NCBI RefSeq assembly: GCF_002893625.1
Contig: NZ_PKMZ01000001.1
Coordinates: forward strand, 124,001 to 188,000
Source of the DNA: Mangrovicella endophytica
GTDB taxonomy: Bacteria; Pseudomonadota; Alphaproteobacteria; Rhizobiales; Rhizobiaceae
DNA: 64,000 nt
Direction of reading: 5' to 3'
Part shown: positions 27,031 to 36,552 of the stretch, piece after piece
How positions within the stretch are numbered: position 1 is the stretch's first letter
Layout of the letters: each line of letters starts with the position of its first letter
Notes under the pieces: generated by a model
Told to the model about the DNA's origin: nothing
Seen by the model: only the letters and a program-made list of their open reading frames with translations
The model's database searches: none
Made by a program: the position numbers and the translations under genes

Positions 27031-27836
27031 GAGATGCGTTCGTCCTGGACAACGACGAGGCGCTCCAGAAGCAAGACGAGCCCGTAGAGCACGACGCCGA
27101 TCATGGTGAGAAGGATGACGGCCATCAGCATGGCCGCCGTGTCGAGTGAAGACTGCACCTGGATCATCAGGTAGCCGAGGCCTCGCTCGGAGGCGATGAA
27201 CTCGCCCACCGTTGCTCCCGCGACAGCGAGGATCGCGCCGACCTTCATGCCGGAGAAGACGTAAGGCAGCGAGCCCGGGAGCTGGATCTTGCGGAAGAGC
27301 TGCCAGCGCGAGCCCCGCAACGACTTGACGAGGTTGAGGAGATCCGGCTCGACCTCGCGGAGGCCGCGCACCGTCGTCAGCAGGATCGGGAAGAAGCAGA
27401 TCGAGAAGGCGATGACGATGTTGGGGATGATGCCGTAGCTGAACCAGACGATGAAGAGTGGCCCGAGGGCGACCTTCGGGATCATGTTCAGCGTTACGAA
27501 CAACGGCATCAGGAGAACGGTGAGCAGCGGCGACCACGAGAACAGCACGGCCAGCGACACGCCGACGACGACGCCGAGCGCGTAGCCGCCGAAGATTTCG
27601 GCGGCCGTAACGAGCGAGTTCGACACCCACCCGTACTGCGCCGAGCCGAGCGTGGCGAAGGTCTCGACCGGCGAGGGAAGGATGTAGGTGGGAATGTCCA
27701 GAAACTGGCAGGCCAGCTGCCAGACGACGAGGAACCCCACGTGTATGGCGACCACGATGATCGCCTGCCGAATGCCACGCCGCCGCCGCTCGGCGGCTGC
27801 CTCGTCACGCGTTTCTTGGAAATCGATGGCCGTCAT
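27027..27836 (-). CDS. ABC transporter permease (SsuC/TauC/ThiX type)
   Basis: Inner-membrane permease of 269 aa, six predicted helices (AIIVVAIHVGFLVVWQLACQ first), with a short EAA-like loop SLRGSRWQLFRKIQLPGSLP. It is the first gene of the operon 27836-23302. A TetR-type operator candidate lies 78 bp upstream. The partner binding protein is divergent at 28719, a split arrangement under one regulator. Confidence 0.9.
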   Translation of the reverse strand: MTAIDFQETRDEAAAERRRRGIRQAIIVVAIHVGFLVVWQLACQFLDIPTYILPSPVETFATLGSAQYGWVSNSLVTAAEIFGGYALGVVVGVSLAVLFSWSPLLTVLLMPLFVTLNMIPKVALGPLFIVWFSYGIIPNIVIAFSICFFPILLTTVRGLREVEPDLLNLVKSLRGSRWQLFRKIQLPGSLPYVFSGMKVGAILAVAGATVGEFIASERGLGYLMIQVQSSLDTAAMLMAVILLTMIGVVLYGLVLLLERLVVVQDERIS

Positions 27837-27913
27837 CCGGAGCCTCCGACACCCGCTGCCTCTCCTGGCAAGCGGGCCAGCAGGAGGAAGCTTGCGTCAT
27901 AAGACCGGATCAG

Positions 27914-27929
27914 TCAACCGTTTGGTTGA
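27914..27929. promoter_or_regulatory. candidate TetR operator upstream of the permease operon
   Basis: The inverted repeat TCAACC-GTTT-GGTTGA lies 78 bp before the permease start and just downstream of the TetR stop codon. A related AACCA/TGGTT dyad precedes the TetR and binding-protein genes (28611-28632). Such dyads are typical of TetR-family sites. Confidence 0.55.
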
Positions 27930-27950
27930 TAGATGCCGCGCCTAGGATGA

Positions 27951-28607
27951 TTAGGGGCGGAGTGCATTCATGACGAGATCGACGACATGCGCCCGGCGAT
28001 CCTTGATCGCCTTCGCCTGCGACAGGTCGGTATCGAAGATCGCCGACAGGGTCGGCGTATTGGAGAAGAAGAAGAAGGCCAGCCCCGCGATCGAGATGTA
28101 GAGTTGAAGCGGATCGATCCCTGCGCGAAACACGCCGGCCTCCTCGCCCTTGCGCAGCGTCTCGCGGATCAGTTCGACGAAGGGCGAGTGCATCGCCGTC
28201 AACCGGGTCGACCCCTTGATGTGCACGGCGCCGTGGCGGTTCTCGTCGGTGAGCAGGGCGACGAAATCCGGATGGTCGGCGAGGTGGTCGAACGAGGCTT
28301 CAGTGAGCTTGCGGATGGCTGCCTCGGGTGCCAGCCCCTCGAGCTCCAGCGCGTGTTCCCGAGTTCGTATCTCCTGATAGAGCCCTTCCAGAACGGTCAG
28401 GTAGAGGCCGGCCTTGTCGCCGAAATGGTGATAGACGAGCTGCTTGTTGACGCCCGCACGCGCGGCGATCTCATCCACCCGCCCGCCGGCGAGTCCCTTG
28501 GCCGCGAACTCCTGGCGCGCAGCCTCGAGAAGGGCGCGCCGCGTCGCCGAAGGATTGCGCTTCGGCCTCGACGATCCGGCCGGTCGCTCTCCTGCTTTCA
28601 AGCTCAT
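27951..28607 (-). CDS. TetR-family regulator (RutR-like)
   Basis: Repressor of 218 aa. The helix-turn-helix (about 24-68) contains TRRALLEAARQEFAAKGLAG and RAGVNKQLVYHHFGDKAGLY; the C-terminal domain (about 85-218) is the ligand pocket and dimer face, close in style to RutR. It lies between the permease operon and the divergent binding-protein gene, with candidate operators on both sides, so it probably controls both and itself. The inducer is unknown. Confidence 0.88.
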   Translation of the reverse strand: MSLKAGERPAGSSRPKRNPSATRRALLEAARQEFAAKGLAGGRVDEIAARAGVNKQLVYHHFGDKAGLYLTVLEGLYQEIRTREHALELEGLAPEAAIRKLTEASFDHLADHPDFVALLTDENRHGAVHIKGSTRLTAMHSPFVELIRETLRKGEEAGVFRAGIDPLQLYISIAGLAFFFFSNTPTLSAIFDTDLSQAKAIKDRRAHVVDLVMNALRP

Positions 28608-28610
28608 GTA

Positions 28611-28632
28611 CCAACCAACCAGTTGAATGGTT
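28611..28632. promoter_or_regulatory. candidate TetR operator in the divergent promoter region
   Basis: AACCA (28617-28621) and TGGTT (28628-28632) form a dyad with a 6-bp spacer, preceded by a CCAACCAACCA run. It overlaps the region just upstream of the TetR start and lies 87 bp before the binding-protein start, suiting autoregulation and shared control. Confidence 0.5.
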
Positions 28633-28718
28633 CTTGACGAGTTTTTCGCCTCGTTGTTAGTCTTTCATCGCCGGGTGGACAACTGAACGATACGGCCGGC
28701 CTCAGCGAGGAGGGTCGC

Positions 28719-29732
28719 ATGCCTGCCAGGAAACATCTTCTAGCCATCGCAGCCGTCGCCGGTCTTGCTCTGCCGAGCGCAGCGGCCCATGCGCAGGAAG
28801 CGGTGACCCTCGTCCTGAACTGGACGCCGACCGCCGATCACGCCGCCTACTACTACGCGCTTCAACAAGGCTGGTACGAGAAGGCAGGTCTCAGCCTCTC
28901 GATCGAGGTCGGTCGCGGATCGGCGGTGTCCGCGCAGCAGGTCGGCGTCGGCGCCGCCCAATTCGGCGTCTCGGATCTGGCCACCGCCATGGTCGCGCGG
29001 GGCAAGGGCGCCGAGGTGACCGCCGTGATGAGTGTCTATGCCAACACGCCGCAAGGCTTCTACTGGCTGAAGAGCTCGGGCATAAACGGGCCGAAAGACT
29101 TTCCCGAGCATCGGATCGGCAATCCGCCGGGCGACGCCTCCCGCGTCATGTGGCCGGCCTTCGCTCAGGCCGCCGGCATCGAGCCGGATTCGGTCAGCTT
29201 CGTGAACGTTGCACCGCCGGCCAAGATGCCTTCGCTCAAGAGCGGCGCGGTCGAGATCATCAGCGACTTCTACAACGAACACGATCTGAAGCTGCGGGAG
29301 TTCGGCGACAACCTCGGCTATGTCGGCTGGGCCGAACTCGGGCTGAATCCCTACGGGAACTCCATCATCGTCAACAGCGACTTCCTTCAGGAGAACGAGA
29401 AGGCGGTCGCCGCATTCGTCCAAGTGAGCCAGCGCGCCTTCGCCGCCTGCGTCGAGGACGTCGAACCCTGCCTCGCAGCGCTGACGGCGGGCGCCTCCGG
29501 CCTCGACCTTCAGACGCAGCGCAATCAGTGGGAGCGCATCAAGTCCCTTATGACGGACGACTTCACGACAAAGGAGGCGCTCGGCTGGATCGATCGCCAG
29601 CGGCTCCAAGACGATTACAAGCTCGTCTCCACCTATATCGGCTTCGACAAGCCGTTCGAGATCGACACGATGTTCACCACGCGCTTCCTCGACAAGAAGG
29701 TGAAGATGGACGCCTCGAAGGTCAAGAAATAG
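28719..29732 (+). CDS. ABC transporter substrate-binding protein (NMT1/THI5-like)
   Basis: Periplasmic binding protein of 337 aa with a signal peptide (cleavage near AHA-QEA). The mature start VTLVLNWTPTADHAAYYYAL is typical of NMT1/THI5/ThiY-type proteins that bind thiamine precursors, pyrimidines or other small ligands. Two Cys (AACVEDVEPCLAAL) may form a disulfide. It is divergent from TetR and from its presumed permease and ATPase. The substrate is not determined; a pyrimidine-like or amine compound fits the RutR-like regulator (inference). Confidence 0.88.
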   Translation: MPARKHLLAIAAVAGLALPSAAAHAQEAVTLVLNWTPTADHAAYYYALQQGWYEKAGLSLSIEVGRGSAVSAQQVGVGAAQFGVSDLATAMVARGKGAEVTAVMSVYANTPQGFYWLKSSGINGPKDFPEHRIGNPPGDASRVMWPAFAQAAGIEPDSVSFVNVAPPAKMPSLKSGAVEIISDFYNEHDLKLREFGDNLGYVGWAELGLNPYGNSIIVNSDFLQENEKAVAAFVQVSQRAFAACVEDVEPCLAALTAGASGLDLQTQRNQWERIKSLMTDDFTTKEALGWIDRQRLQDDYKLVSTYIGFDKPFEIDTMFTTRFLDKKVKMDASKVKK

Positions 29733-29917
29733 CGCTGCCACTAGCGGCGCGCCCGAAGCAGCCGGCAAGCAGGATCCTTGCCGTAAAGCGGCATCTCCAT
29801 TCGACCGCCGCGGTCCAGCGAACCCTTTGCTTTGCCAGGGCCTAGCCTGACGGTTCGCGTGAGGCGTGGCCTCTGCGCGATCGGTCTGGCCGCTGCGACT
29901 GGCGCTGCGAGGCGGCG

Positions 29918-30268
29918 CTAAGTCCGCAGGATCTTGTCCATCGCCCGACCTTTGGCGAGCTCGTCGATCAGCTTGTCGAGGATGCGGATCTCACGCATCG
30001 TCGGCTCCTCGATGGTCTCCACGCGCACGCCGCAGATCAGGCCGGTGACCAGCAGACGCGCCGGATTCATCGCGGGCGCATCTCGGAAGAACGCCTCGAA
30101 CGTCGTCCCTCTATCCAACTGCTGGTCCAGGGTCTGCTGGCTGTGACCGGTGTGCCAGCAGATGATTTCATCAACCTCTTCCTTCGTGCGCCCCTTCTTC
30201 TGAGCCTTGGCGACGTAGTGCGGGTAGACGCTGGCGACGCTGACCGAACAGATACGATGCTTCGGCAT
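29918..30268 (-). CDS. DUF2200-family protein
   Basis: Conserved protein of 116 aa matching DUF2200 along its length: [20 protein letters not shown], the [18 protein letters not shown] block, the [20 protein letters not shown] block and the terminal [19 protein letters not shown]. No function is known and no signal peptide is visible. It stands alone, divergent from the Gre-like gene. The 185 bp between it and the binding-protein gene hold nothing recognisable. Confidence 0.88.
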   Translation of the reverse strand: MPKHRICSVSVASVYPHYVAKAQKKGRTKEEVDEIICWHTGHSQQTLDQQLDRGTTFEAFFRDAPAMNPARLLVTGLICGVRVETIEEPTMREIRILDKLIDELAKGRAMDKILRT

Positions 30269-30407
30269 GGCACCCTCAAGCGGAGCCAGGAATGGCTCGT
30301 TCCAGGCGAAACGGTATCACGGCCGCTGCGGAACTGAACGAGGCGTTGCGGTTCCTATATAGAAGGCAGAGCTGCGTGCCGGGATCGAGGCGCGAAAGGA
30401 GCACAGC

Positions 30408-30887
30408 ATGAGCGTCGCGTTCGTGAAGGAGCCGAATGAAGATCAGGTGGAGGCCCTGCCGGAGCGCGACCTCGGCACTGATCCCAATTTCGTCACGGTG
30501 CGCGGTCTTGCCCTGCTGGACGCCGCGATCGAGACCTGCACGGTCCAACTGGAGGAGGCCCAGGCCGCCGGCAACAAGATCGCCGTGGCGATGATCCGAC
30601 GCGACCTGCGCTACTGGCGCGCCCGACGCTCCACGGCGGAGGTGGTGGTGCCACGAGCCGACAGCGATGTCGTTCAGTTCGGCCATTCCGTCTCGATCCA
30701 GCGGCCGGATGGCCGCACCCAGGTCTACCGGATCGTCGGCATCGACGAGGCCGATCCGGCACAGGGCCAGATCTCGTATCTCTCTCCGCTGGCGCGCCAG
30801 CTTGTCGGCAGGGAAGAAGGCGACGTGATTCGTATGGGTGCAGGCGAGGCGGAGATCGTCTCGATTCTGGCGGACGGACGCGACTGA
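30408..30887 (+). CDS. GreA/GreB-like transcription factor
   Basis: Protein of 159 aa with a GreA/GreB C-terminal domain (about 85-159: VVQFGHSVSIQRPDGRTQVY, ISYLSPLARQLVGREEGD). The N-terminal part is a short helical segment (about 30-75) that may form the coiled coil inserted in the RNA polymerase secondary channel, but it lacks the classic paired acidic tip. It may act on RNA polymerase as a Gre-like or Rnk-like factor. A good AAAGGAG ribosome binding site precedes ATG 30408. Confidence 0.78.
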   Translation: MSVAFVKEPNEDQVEALPERDLGTDPNFVTVRGLALLDAAIETCTVQLEEAQAAGNKIAVAMIRRDLRYWRARRSTAEVVVPRADSDVVQFGHSVSIQRPDGRTQVYRIVGIDEADPAQGQISYLSPLARQLVGREEGDVIRMGAGEAEIVSILADGRD

Positions 30888-31191
30888 GACGCTGGCGATC
30901 GCCAGCTGATGTCGTGGCTTACACAATCGACCATCCGTCCACGATGGCAGGCGAGGGCCGCAGGGCCGATCCGCCCCGCGGCGTTCAGTTGATCGTGCAA
31001 GCTGCAGATCCGCGCGGGCGATGCTCTCGTCCGGCTGGCGCAACGGCCGTCGCCGGAACGTGGCGCAGTCCCGGTCGCAACATCTCTTAACAAGTCCAAA
31101 TCTTCGGACGCTTCGGCGTCGCTAGAAATCACTCCGGCATCAACGAACCACGGCGGGATCACACCGCTTGGTCGACCCGGCCGGAGTTTTC
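30888..31191. other. 304-bp intergenic region
   Basis: Between the Gre-like gene and the MipA/OmpV gene. No coding frame with a plausible start, no hairpin with a T-run and no repeat is evident. It presumably carries the MipA/OmpV promoter. Confidence 0.4.
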
Positions 31192-32055
31192 ATGTCCCTA
31201 TCCCTTTCCAAGATCACCTGTCGCTACATCGTCGGGTTCGGATCTCTTCTCGGTGCGGCGGTACCGGCCGCAAAGCAGGTTCACGCAGCCGACGCCGCCA
31301 TCGCCGAGACAGTCCCTGAGACGGTCTATGCAGCGCCCGAACCCTCCCGTTTCGGGCGGATCAGCCAGCGCCTTCACGAATGGGAGGTGATCGTCGGCGC
31401 CGGGGCGAAGATCGATCCGAAATACGAGGGCAGCGACGAATTCGAGGTGACGCCCGTACCCTACATCTCGGCGACCTTCGGCGATTGGCTGAGCATCGAC
31501 CCCCGCGGCGTGACGGCGGAGGTTTACGAGACCGGTCCTTTCAGCTTCTCGGCGCAGCTCGGCTACGAAACCGGCCGTAGCGAAGATGATGCGGACGAGC
31601 TGGACGGCCTCGGCGACGTGGACTTCGGTGTCACGGTTGGCGGCAAGGCCGCCGCAAAGTTCGGCCCGGCGGAGGTCTTCGGGTCGGTGGAGAAGACGGT
31701 CGGCGGCAGTGACGGCCTGCTCGCCGTCGCCGGCGTCGAACTTACCCACGCCGTCACCCCTTCTCTCCTTCTCGGCGCCAAAGCCTCGGCGACCTTTGCC
31801 GACGACAAGCACATGCAAGCCTATTTCGGCATCGACGAGGGCCAGTCGGAACGCTCCGGCTATCAGAGGTTCGAGGCCGAAGCCGGCATCAAGCGTGTCG
31901 ACTTCGCCGCAACGGCAACGGTGGGCGTGACCGAGAACTGGTTTGCGCGCGGGGAGGCCGGCGTCGGTCTGCTGCTCGGCGACGCCGCCGACAGTCCGGT
32001 CGTCAAGGAAGAGGTGCAGCCGTTCGGCATGGCCGTCGTCGGATACCGCTTCTGA
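31192..32055 (+). CDS. MipA/OmpV-family outer-membrane protein
   Basis: Outer-membrane beta-barrel protein of 287 aa. ATG 31192 has CCGGAG 6 nt upstream and opens a signal peptide ending near VHA-ADA; an in-frame TTG at 31168 is less likely. The mature protein has the family pattern EVIVGAGAKIDPKYEGSDEF, then alternating amphipathic strands ending in Phe (AVVGYRF). Members bind the lytic transglycosylase scaffold MipA or act as porins. It precedes the RND pump genes by 78 bp. Confidence 0.85.
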   Translation: MSLSLSKITCRYIVGFGSLLGAAVPAAKQVHAADAAIAETVPETVYAAPEPSRFGRISQRLHEWEVIVGAGAKIDPKYEGSDEFEVTPVPYISATFGDWLSIDPRGVTAEVYETGPFSFSAQLGYETGRSEDDADELDGLGDVDFGVTVGGKAAAKFGPAEVFGSVEKTVGGSDGLLAVAGVELTHAVTPSLLLGAKASATFADDKHMQAYFGIDEGQSERSGYQRFEAEAGIKRVDFAATATVGVTENWFARGEAGVGLLLGDAADSPVVKEEVQPFGMAVVGYRF

Positions 32056-32133
32056 CACGGCCGCTCGTGTCGGGCGCGGCGCGTCCCCCTGCTGCGCCCG
32101 ACATCGAACCCTCCAGCTCGAGGAAGTGCTCCG

Positions 32134-33386
32134 ATGGTTTGCAGAGGACACAGGCGACGTTCACGGGCCGTCTGGCTGGCGGGCGCGGCAATTGTCTCGC
32201 TCGTTCTGTTCGCGCCGCTGCCGCCGGGCGCTGCGGCTGATGCGCCGGACGCTATCGTTCCGACGGTCAGCGTCATCCGGGCGCAGCAGGCGAGATCGCG
32301 CGAAGAATCCGCCTGACCGGCTCGCTGGTCGCCCGCCACGAGAGCCTCGTCACCGTAGACCTCGACCGAGCCGCTCGTATCAAGGAAGTGCTCGGCGAGG
32401 TCGGCGACGATGTCGCCGCGGGCGAGATACTGGCTCGCCTCGACGACGAGTCCATTCGCATCGAGCTCGATGTGAATGCGGCCAAGCTCGACCGGGCGCA
32501 GGCCGCCATCCTGCAGGCCAGAGCTCAGATTGCTGACGCCACGGTCGCACAAGAGGAGGCGATGTCCTCGCTCGCGCGAGGCCGCAAGCTGAGGGAAAAG
32601 GGCGTCGCCGCCGCCGATTCGCTGGAAAGGCTCACCTATGCCGCAAGCCGCGCGGCAACGACGCTCGACATCCAGCGGCAGAACCTCAGCCTGGCCGAAG
32701 CCGACCAGACGATCCTCTCGACCGAGCGGCGCGAGATCGAGAACCGGCGCATGCAGACCCTCGTTCGCGCCCCCGTAGCCGGCCGGATCCTGAGCCGGAG
32801 CGCAAAGGTCGGAGCTCTCGTCGAATCCGGCAGCACCGAACTGTTCTCCATCGCCGAGGCGGGCGAGATCGAGGTGGCGGCTGAGGTTCCCCAGATGGAC
32901 TTCCTCAAGATTCCGGCGGGCGCCGCCGCCACCCTCGCGGTGCCGGGCCTTGAAACCCCGCTGCACGGGGTCGTTCGGCTGCTGGAGCCGGCCATGCAGG
33001 CGACCGGGCGGAACGGACGTTTGCGCCTTGCCATAACGACCGACGCCGGGAAACCCCTGCCGACCGGCGCCTTTGCCCGCGGCGAGGTCGAGGTGGAGCG
33101 CCATGGTGCCGTTCTGCTGCCGACATCGGCCGTCGAGACGAATGACGGACAGGCGGTGATCCAGATCGTGGAGAATGGCGTCGTCGCCTCCCGCGCCGCC
33201 ACGATCGGCATGCGCTCGGGCGATCTCGTCGAGATCGTCTCCGGCGTTCGCGACGGGGAGACCATCGTCCTCAAGGCCGGAAACTTCCTTGCTGATGGCG
33301 ACCGGATCCGCCCTGTGATGACAGCCAATGACAGCCGGACCTTGTCGGAGCCACCTCTGAAACTGGCGCTGGACGGACGGCCATGA
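32134..33386 (+). CDS. RND efflux periplasmic adaptor, frameshifted
   Basis: Membrane-fusion subunit of an RND pump. The first frame (32134-32316) encodes a signal peptide and PTVSVIRAQQA; the rest lies in another frame ending at 33386 and holds the lipoyl/hairpin/barrel part (TGSLVARHESLVTVDLDRAA, coiled coil about DRAQAAILQARAQIADATVA, APVAGRILSRSAKVGALVES). The switch occurs near 32290-32293, where GCGAGATC would need one more G (GCGGAGATC) to keep frame. Restored, the protein is about 417 aa, the normal size. It is either a sequencing error or a real pseudogene; no slippery site is visible. The next gene overlaps by 4 nt. Confidence 0.8.
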
Positions 33387-36300
33387 ACGCCAACATCTCA
33401 GCCTGGGCGATCCGCAATCCGGTCCCTTGCATCCTCCTCTTCGCCGTCCTGACCGGCCTCGGCCTCTTCAGCTTTCGGTCGCTGCCGATCACCTACTTCC
33501 CGACGATCAACGTGCCCGAGGTTACGATCTCGGTCGGCGACGCCGGTGTCGCGCCGTCGCAGATGGAAACCGAGGTCACTAAGCCCGTCGAGGACGCCGT
33601 CGCGGCCCTCGTCGGCGTCGAGGAGATCACCTCGTCCGTCAGCGAAGGTAAGTCCGAGACGAGCATCGAATTCGAGCTCGGAGTTCCTGTCGACCGGGCA
33701 GCGGCAGACGTCGAAAACGCCATTGCCGCCATCCGCTCCGATCTCCCCGCGACGATCGACGAGCCCGTCGTCGGACGCAAGACCGTGGAAGGCGAAGCCG
33801 TTGTCACCTACGCGGTCGCCGACCCGTCGATGACGATCGAAGAGCTGTCCTGGTTCATCGACGACGTCGTTGTCCGGCGGCTGAGCGGTCTCCGCGGCAT
33901 GGGGCGGATCGATCGGGTCGGCGGCGTCGACCGGGAAATCCTCGTCAAGCTCGATCCCGACCGCCTCCAGGCCTTCGGCGCCACCGCCGCTGACGTGACC
34001 GAGGCGTTGAAGTCCAGCAACCTCGATGTGTCCGGTGGCACCAGCCGGGCCGATGGACGCGAGCGGGCGATCACCACGCTCGGGACGACCGGCTCGGTGC
34101 GCGATCTCGCCGAAATGCCGATTGCACTGGCGAATTCCTCCAGGCTGGTCCTCTCTGACCTTGGCGCGGTCACGGACGCCACGGCCGAGCCGACATCCTT
34201 CGCCACCTTGAACGGCGTCCCGGCCGTCAGCATCGCCATCTACAGCGCTCGCGGCGCCAGCGATGTGACCGTGGCGGACGAGGTAAAAGACGCTCTCCAC
34301 GAGCTTGCTGCGGCAAACGGCAATCTCGCCTTCACGCTGGTCCATACCAGTGTCGACCACACGCTGGGCAATTACGACGCTGCCATGCACACGCTGGTCG
34401 AGGGCGCGGTCCTGACGATGATCGTGGTCTTCTTGTTCCTGAGGGACTGGCGGGCGACGCTGATTGCGGCGATCGCCCTGCCGCTGGCCGCGATACCGAC
34501 CTTCTTCGTGATCGGCTATCTCGGCTTCTCGCTGAACATCCTCAGTCTTCTCGCCATCACGCTCGTCACCGGCATTCTCGTCGATGACGCCATTGTCGAG
34601 ATCGAGAACATCGTCCGTCATGGCCAAATGGGAAAGCCGCCGTTCCGGGCAGCGCTGGACGCCTCCGACGAAATCGGCCTTGCCGTCATCGCCATCTCCG
34701 CCACGATCATCGCGGTCTTCCTGCCGGTCGGCTTCATGCCCGGCGTGGTCGGCCAGTACTTCCGGCAGTTTGGCCTCACCGTCGCGATTGCGGTGTTCTT
34801 CTCGCTGCTCGTCGCGCGGCTGATCACCCCGGTCCTTGCGGCCTACCTGATGCGCGAACCGGCCGGCACCCACGACGGCGGCGGGTGGCTCCAGCGGCCC
34901 TATATCTGGCTCCTCACGCAGACGCTGCGGGCACGCTGGCTGGTGGTCCTTGCCGCCTTCGCCCTCTTCGGTGTGTCGATCGCCGCCATGACGTCGCTGC
35001 CCAGCGGGTTCCTGCCCGACGAGGATGCCGGCAAGATTGTCGTCTCGATCGAACTGCCGGAAGGCTCGACGCTCGATGAGACGCGGCGCGCCGCTGCGCG
35101 CGTGTCCGAGCGTCTCGCAGTGGTGCCGGAGGTCAAAGCGACCTTCGTCCAGGGCGGCACGGATGCGTCTGGCCGGCGCGAGCTTCGCCGCATGGCGGTA
35201 TCGCTCGACCTCGGGCGCGCGTCCGAGCGCCCCCGCAGCCTTTTCGAGATCAAGCCGCTGGTGACGGCAGCCCTCGCGGAGATTCCCGACATCCGCTTCG
35301 AGATCCTCAACAATCGCGGCGGTCGCGACGTATCGTTCTCGGTGCTCGGCCGTGATGGCGCGGCAGCCGGCAAAGCCGCCGAGCGGATCATCCGGGAGCT
35401 CGCCAGCAGCGGGCTGGCGAAAGACACCACGTCGAGCGGCAACACCAAGCGGCCCATCCTTGCCATGCGGGTGGATTCGGACCGCGCCGCCGATGCCGGC
35501 GTCTCCGCCAGGATCATCGCCGAGACCATCCGTGTCTCGACGGTCGGCGCCTCGACTAAGAACCTGCCGACCTTCATCGATGGCGTCCGCCGCATCCCGA
35601 TCCGGCTGCAGCTGGCGGACGGGGCGCGCGATGATCTGACGACGCTGCGGGCGCTGTCGATCCCGACCCAGTCCGGCGGCATGGTGGCCTTGTCCCAGAT
35701 CGCCGACCTCGGCTTCGCGACCGACGTTTCGATGATCGAGCGGCTTAACCGCGAGAGGCGCATCGACATCGGCTTCGACGTGCCGGCCGGCCTGTCGCCC
35801 GGCGAAGCCTTGGCCGGGGTGCAGTCGCTCGATGCGCTGACGTCGCTTCCGCCCGAGGTGCGTATTCTGGCGACCGGCGATTCCGACGATCAGGGCGAGG
35901 TGTTCGCCGCCTTCGGCATCGCCATGACCGCCGGCATCGCGCTGGTCCTCGTCGTGCTGATCCTTCTCTTCGGCAGCGCCCTGACGCCACTGACCATCCT
36001 CGTGACCCTGCCGCTCTCGATCTGCGGCGTCGTCGCGGCACTGCTCCTCACCGGCGACGCGCTGTCGCTGCCCGTGGTCATCGGCATTCTCATGCTGATG
36101 GGCATGGTGACAAAGAACGCGATCATGGTCGTCGACTTCGCGATCGAGCGCGAGGCAGACGGGTTGCCGAGGAAGGAGGCGATCATCGAGGCGGCCGGCC
36201 AGCGACTGCGGCCGATCCTGATGACGACGCTGGCGATGATCGCCGGAATGATCCCCGCTGCGATCGGAACCGGCGACGGTGGTGAGTTCCGCGAGCCGAT

Positions 36301-36481
36301 GGCGGCGGTGGTGATTGGCGGTCTTGCCGTCTCGACCCTGCTCTCGCTGTTCGTCGTTCCCTCGCTCCATTGGCTGCTGGCCGATCTCGGGAGCGCCTGC
36401 AATCGCGTGCTGCGGCGCTTCTTCAATACGGCGGAAGCATCTCCCGTCGCTTTGCCGACGCAGGAGCACCAGACAAGCTAG
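33383..36481 (+). CDS. RND efflux transporter permease (AcrB/MexF-like)
   Basis: Proton-driven inner-membrane multidrug exporter of 1032 aa, the standard RND length. The first helix follows MNANISAWAIRNPVP; the proton-relay Asp pair lies in GILVDDAIVEIENIVRH (about residues 400-401). Two large periplasmic loops (about 40-335 and 560-860) and twelve helices fit the family. It overlaps the adaptor gene by 4 nt. No outer-membrane factor gene is present here, so it probably borrows one. A histidine kinase/response regulator pair follows and may control it. Confidence 0.93.
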   Translation: MNANISAWAIRNPVPCILLFAVLTGLGLFSFRSLPITYFPTINVPEVTISVGDAGVAPSQMETEVTKPVEDAVAALVGVEEITSSVSEGKSETSIEFELGVPVDRAAADVENAIAAIRSDLPATIDEPVVGRKTVEGEAVVTYAVADPSMTIEELSWFIDDVVVRRLSGLRGMGRIDRVGGVDREILVKLDPDRLQAFGATAADVTEALKSSNLDVSGGTSRADGRERAITTLGTTGSVRDLAEMPIALANSSRLVLSDLGAVTDATAEPTSFATLNGVPAVSIAIYSARGASDVTVADEVKDALHELAAANGNLAFTLVHTSVDHTLGNYDAAMHTLVEGAVLTMIVVFLFLRDWRATLIAAIALPLAAIPTFFVIGYLGFSLNILSLLAITLVTGILVDDAIVEIENIVRHGQMGKPPFRAALDASDEIGLAVIAISATIIAVFLPVGFMPGVVGQYFRQFGLTVAIAVFFSLLVARLITPVLAAYLMREPAGTHDGGGWLQRPYIWLLTQTLRARWLVVLAAFALFGVSIAAMTSLPSGFLPDEDAGKIVVSIELPEGSTLDETRRAAARVSERLAVVPEVKATFVQGGTDASGRRELRRMAVSLDLGRASERPRSLFEIKPLVTAALAEIPDIRFEILNNRGGRDVSFSVLGRDGAAAGKAAERIIRELASSGLAKDTTSSGNTKRPILAMRVDSDRAADAGVSARIIAETIRVSTVGASTKNLPTFIDGVRRIPIRLQLADGARDDLTTLRALSIPTQSGGMVALSQIADLGFATDVSMIERLNRERRIDIGFDVPAGLSPGEALAGVQSLDALTSLPPEVRILATGDSDDQGEVFAAFGIAMTAGIALVLVVLILLFGSALTPLTILVTLPLSICGVVAALLLTGDALSLPVVIGILMLMGMVTKNAIMVVDFAIEREADGLPRKEAIIEAAGQRLRPILMTTLAMIAGMIPAAIGTGDGGEFREPMAAVVIGGLAVSTLLSLFVVPSLHWLLADLGSACNRVLRRFFNTAEASPVALPTQEHQTS

Positions 36482-36552
36482 TGTCACGACCGGAGAGATC
36501 GCAGCGTGGTATCGCAGATCCCGGGCAACAGCGCGCAAGGCAGGTGGGGACC

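Noticed and set aside
32290-32300. Programmed -1 frameshifting in the RND adaptor gene
   Set aside because: No slippery heptamer or downstream pseudoknot is visible, and RND adaptors are not known to use frameshifting; a plain indel is simpler.
33398-36538. 1046-codon open frame on the minus strand opposite the RND permease
   Set aside because: It mirrors the codon periodicity of the real gene in high-GC DNA. The product is Arg/Asp/Gly-rich with no family resemblance, while the plus-strand RND permease is unmistakable.
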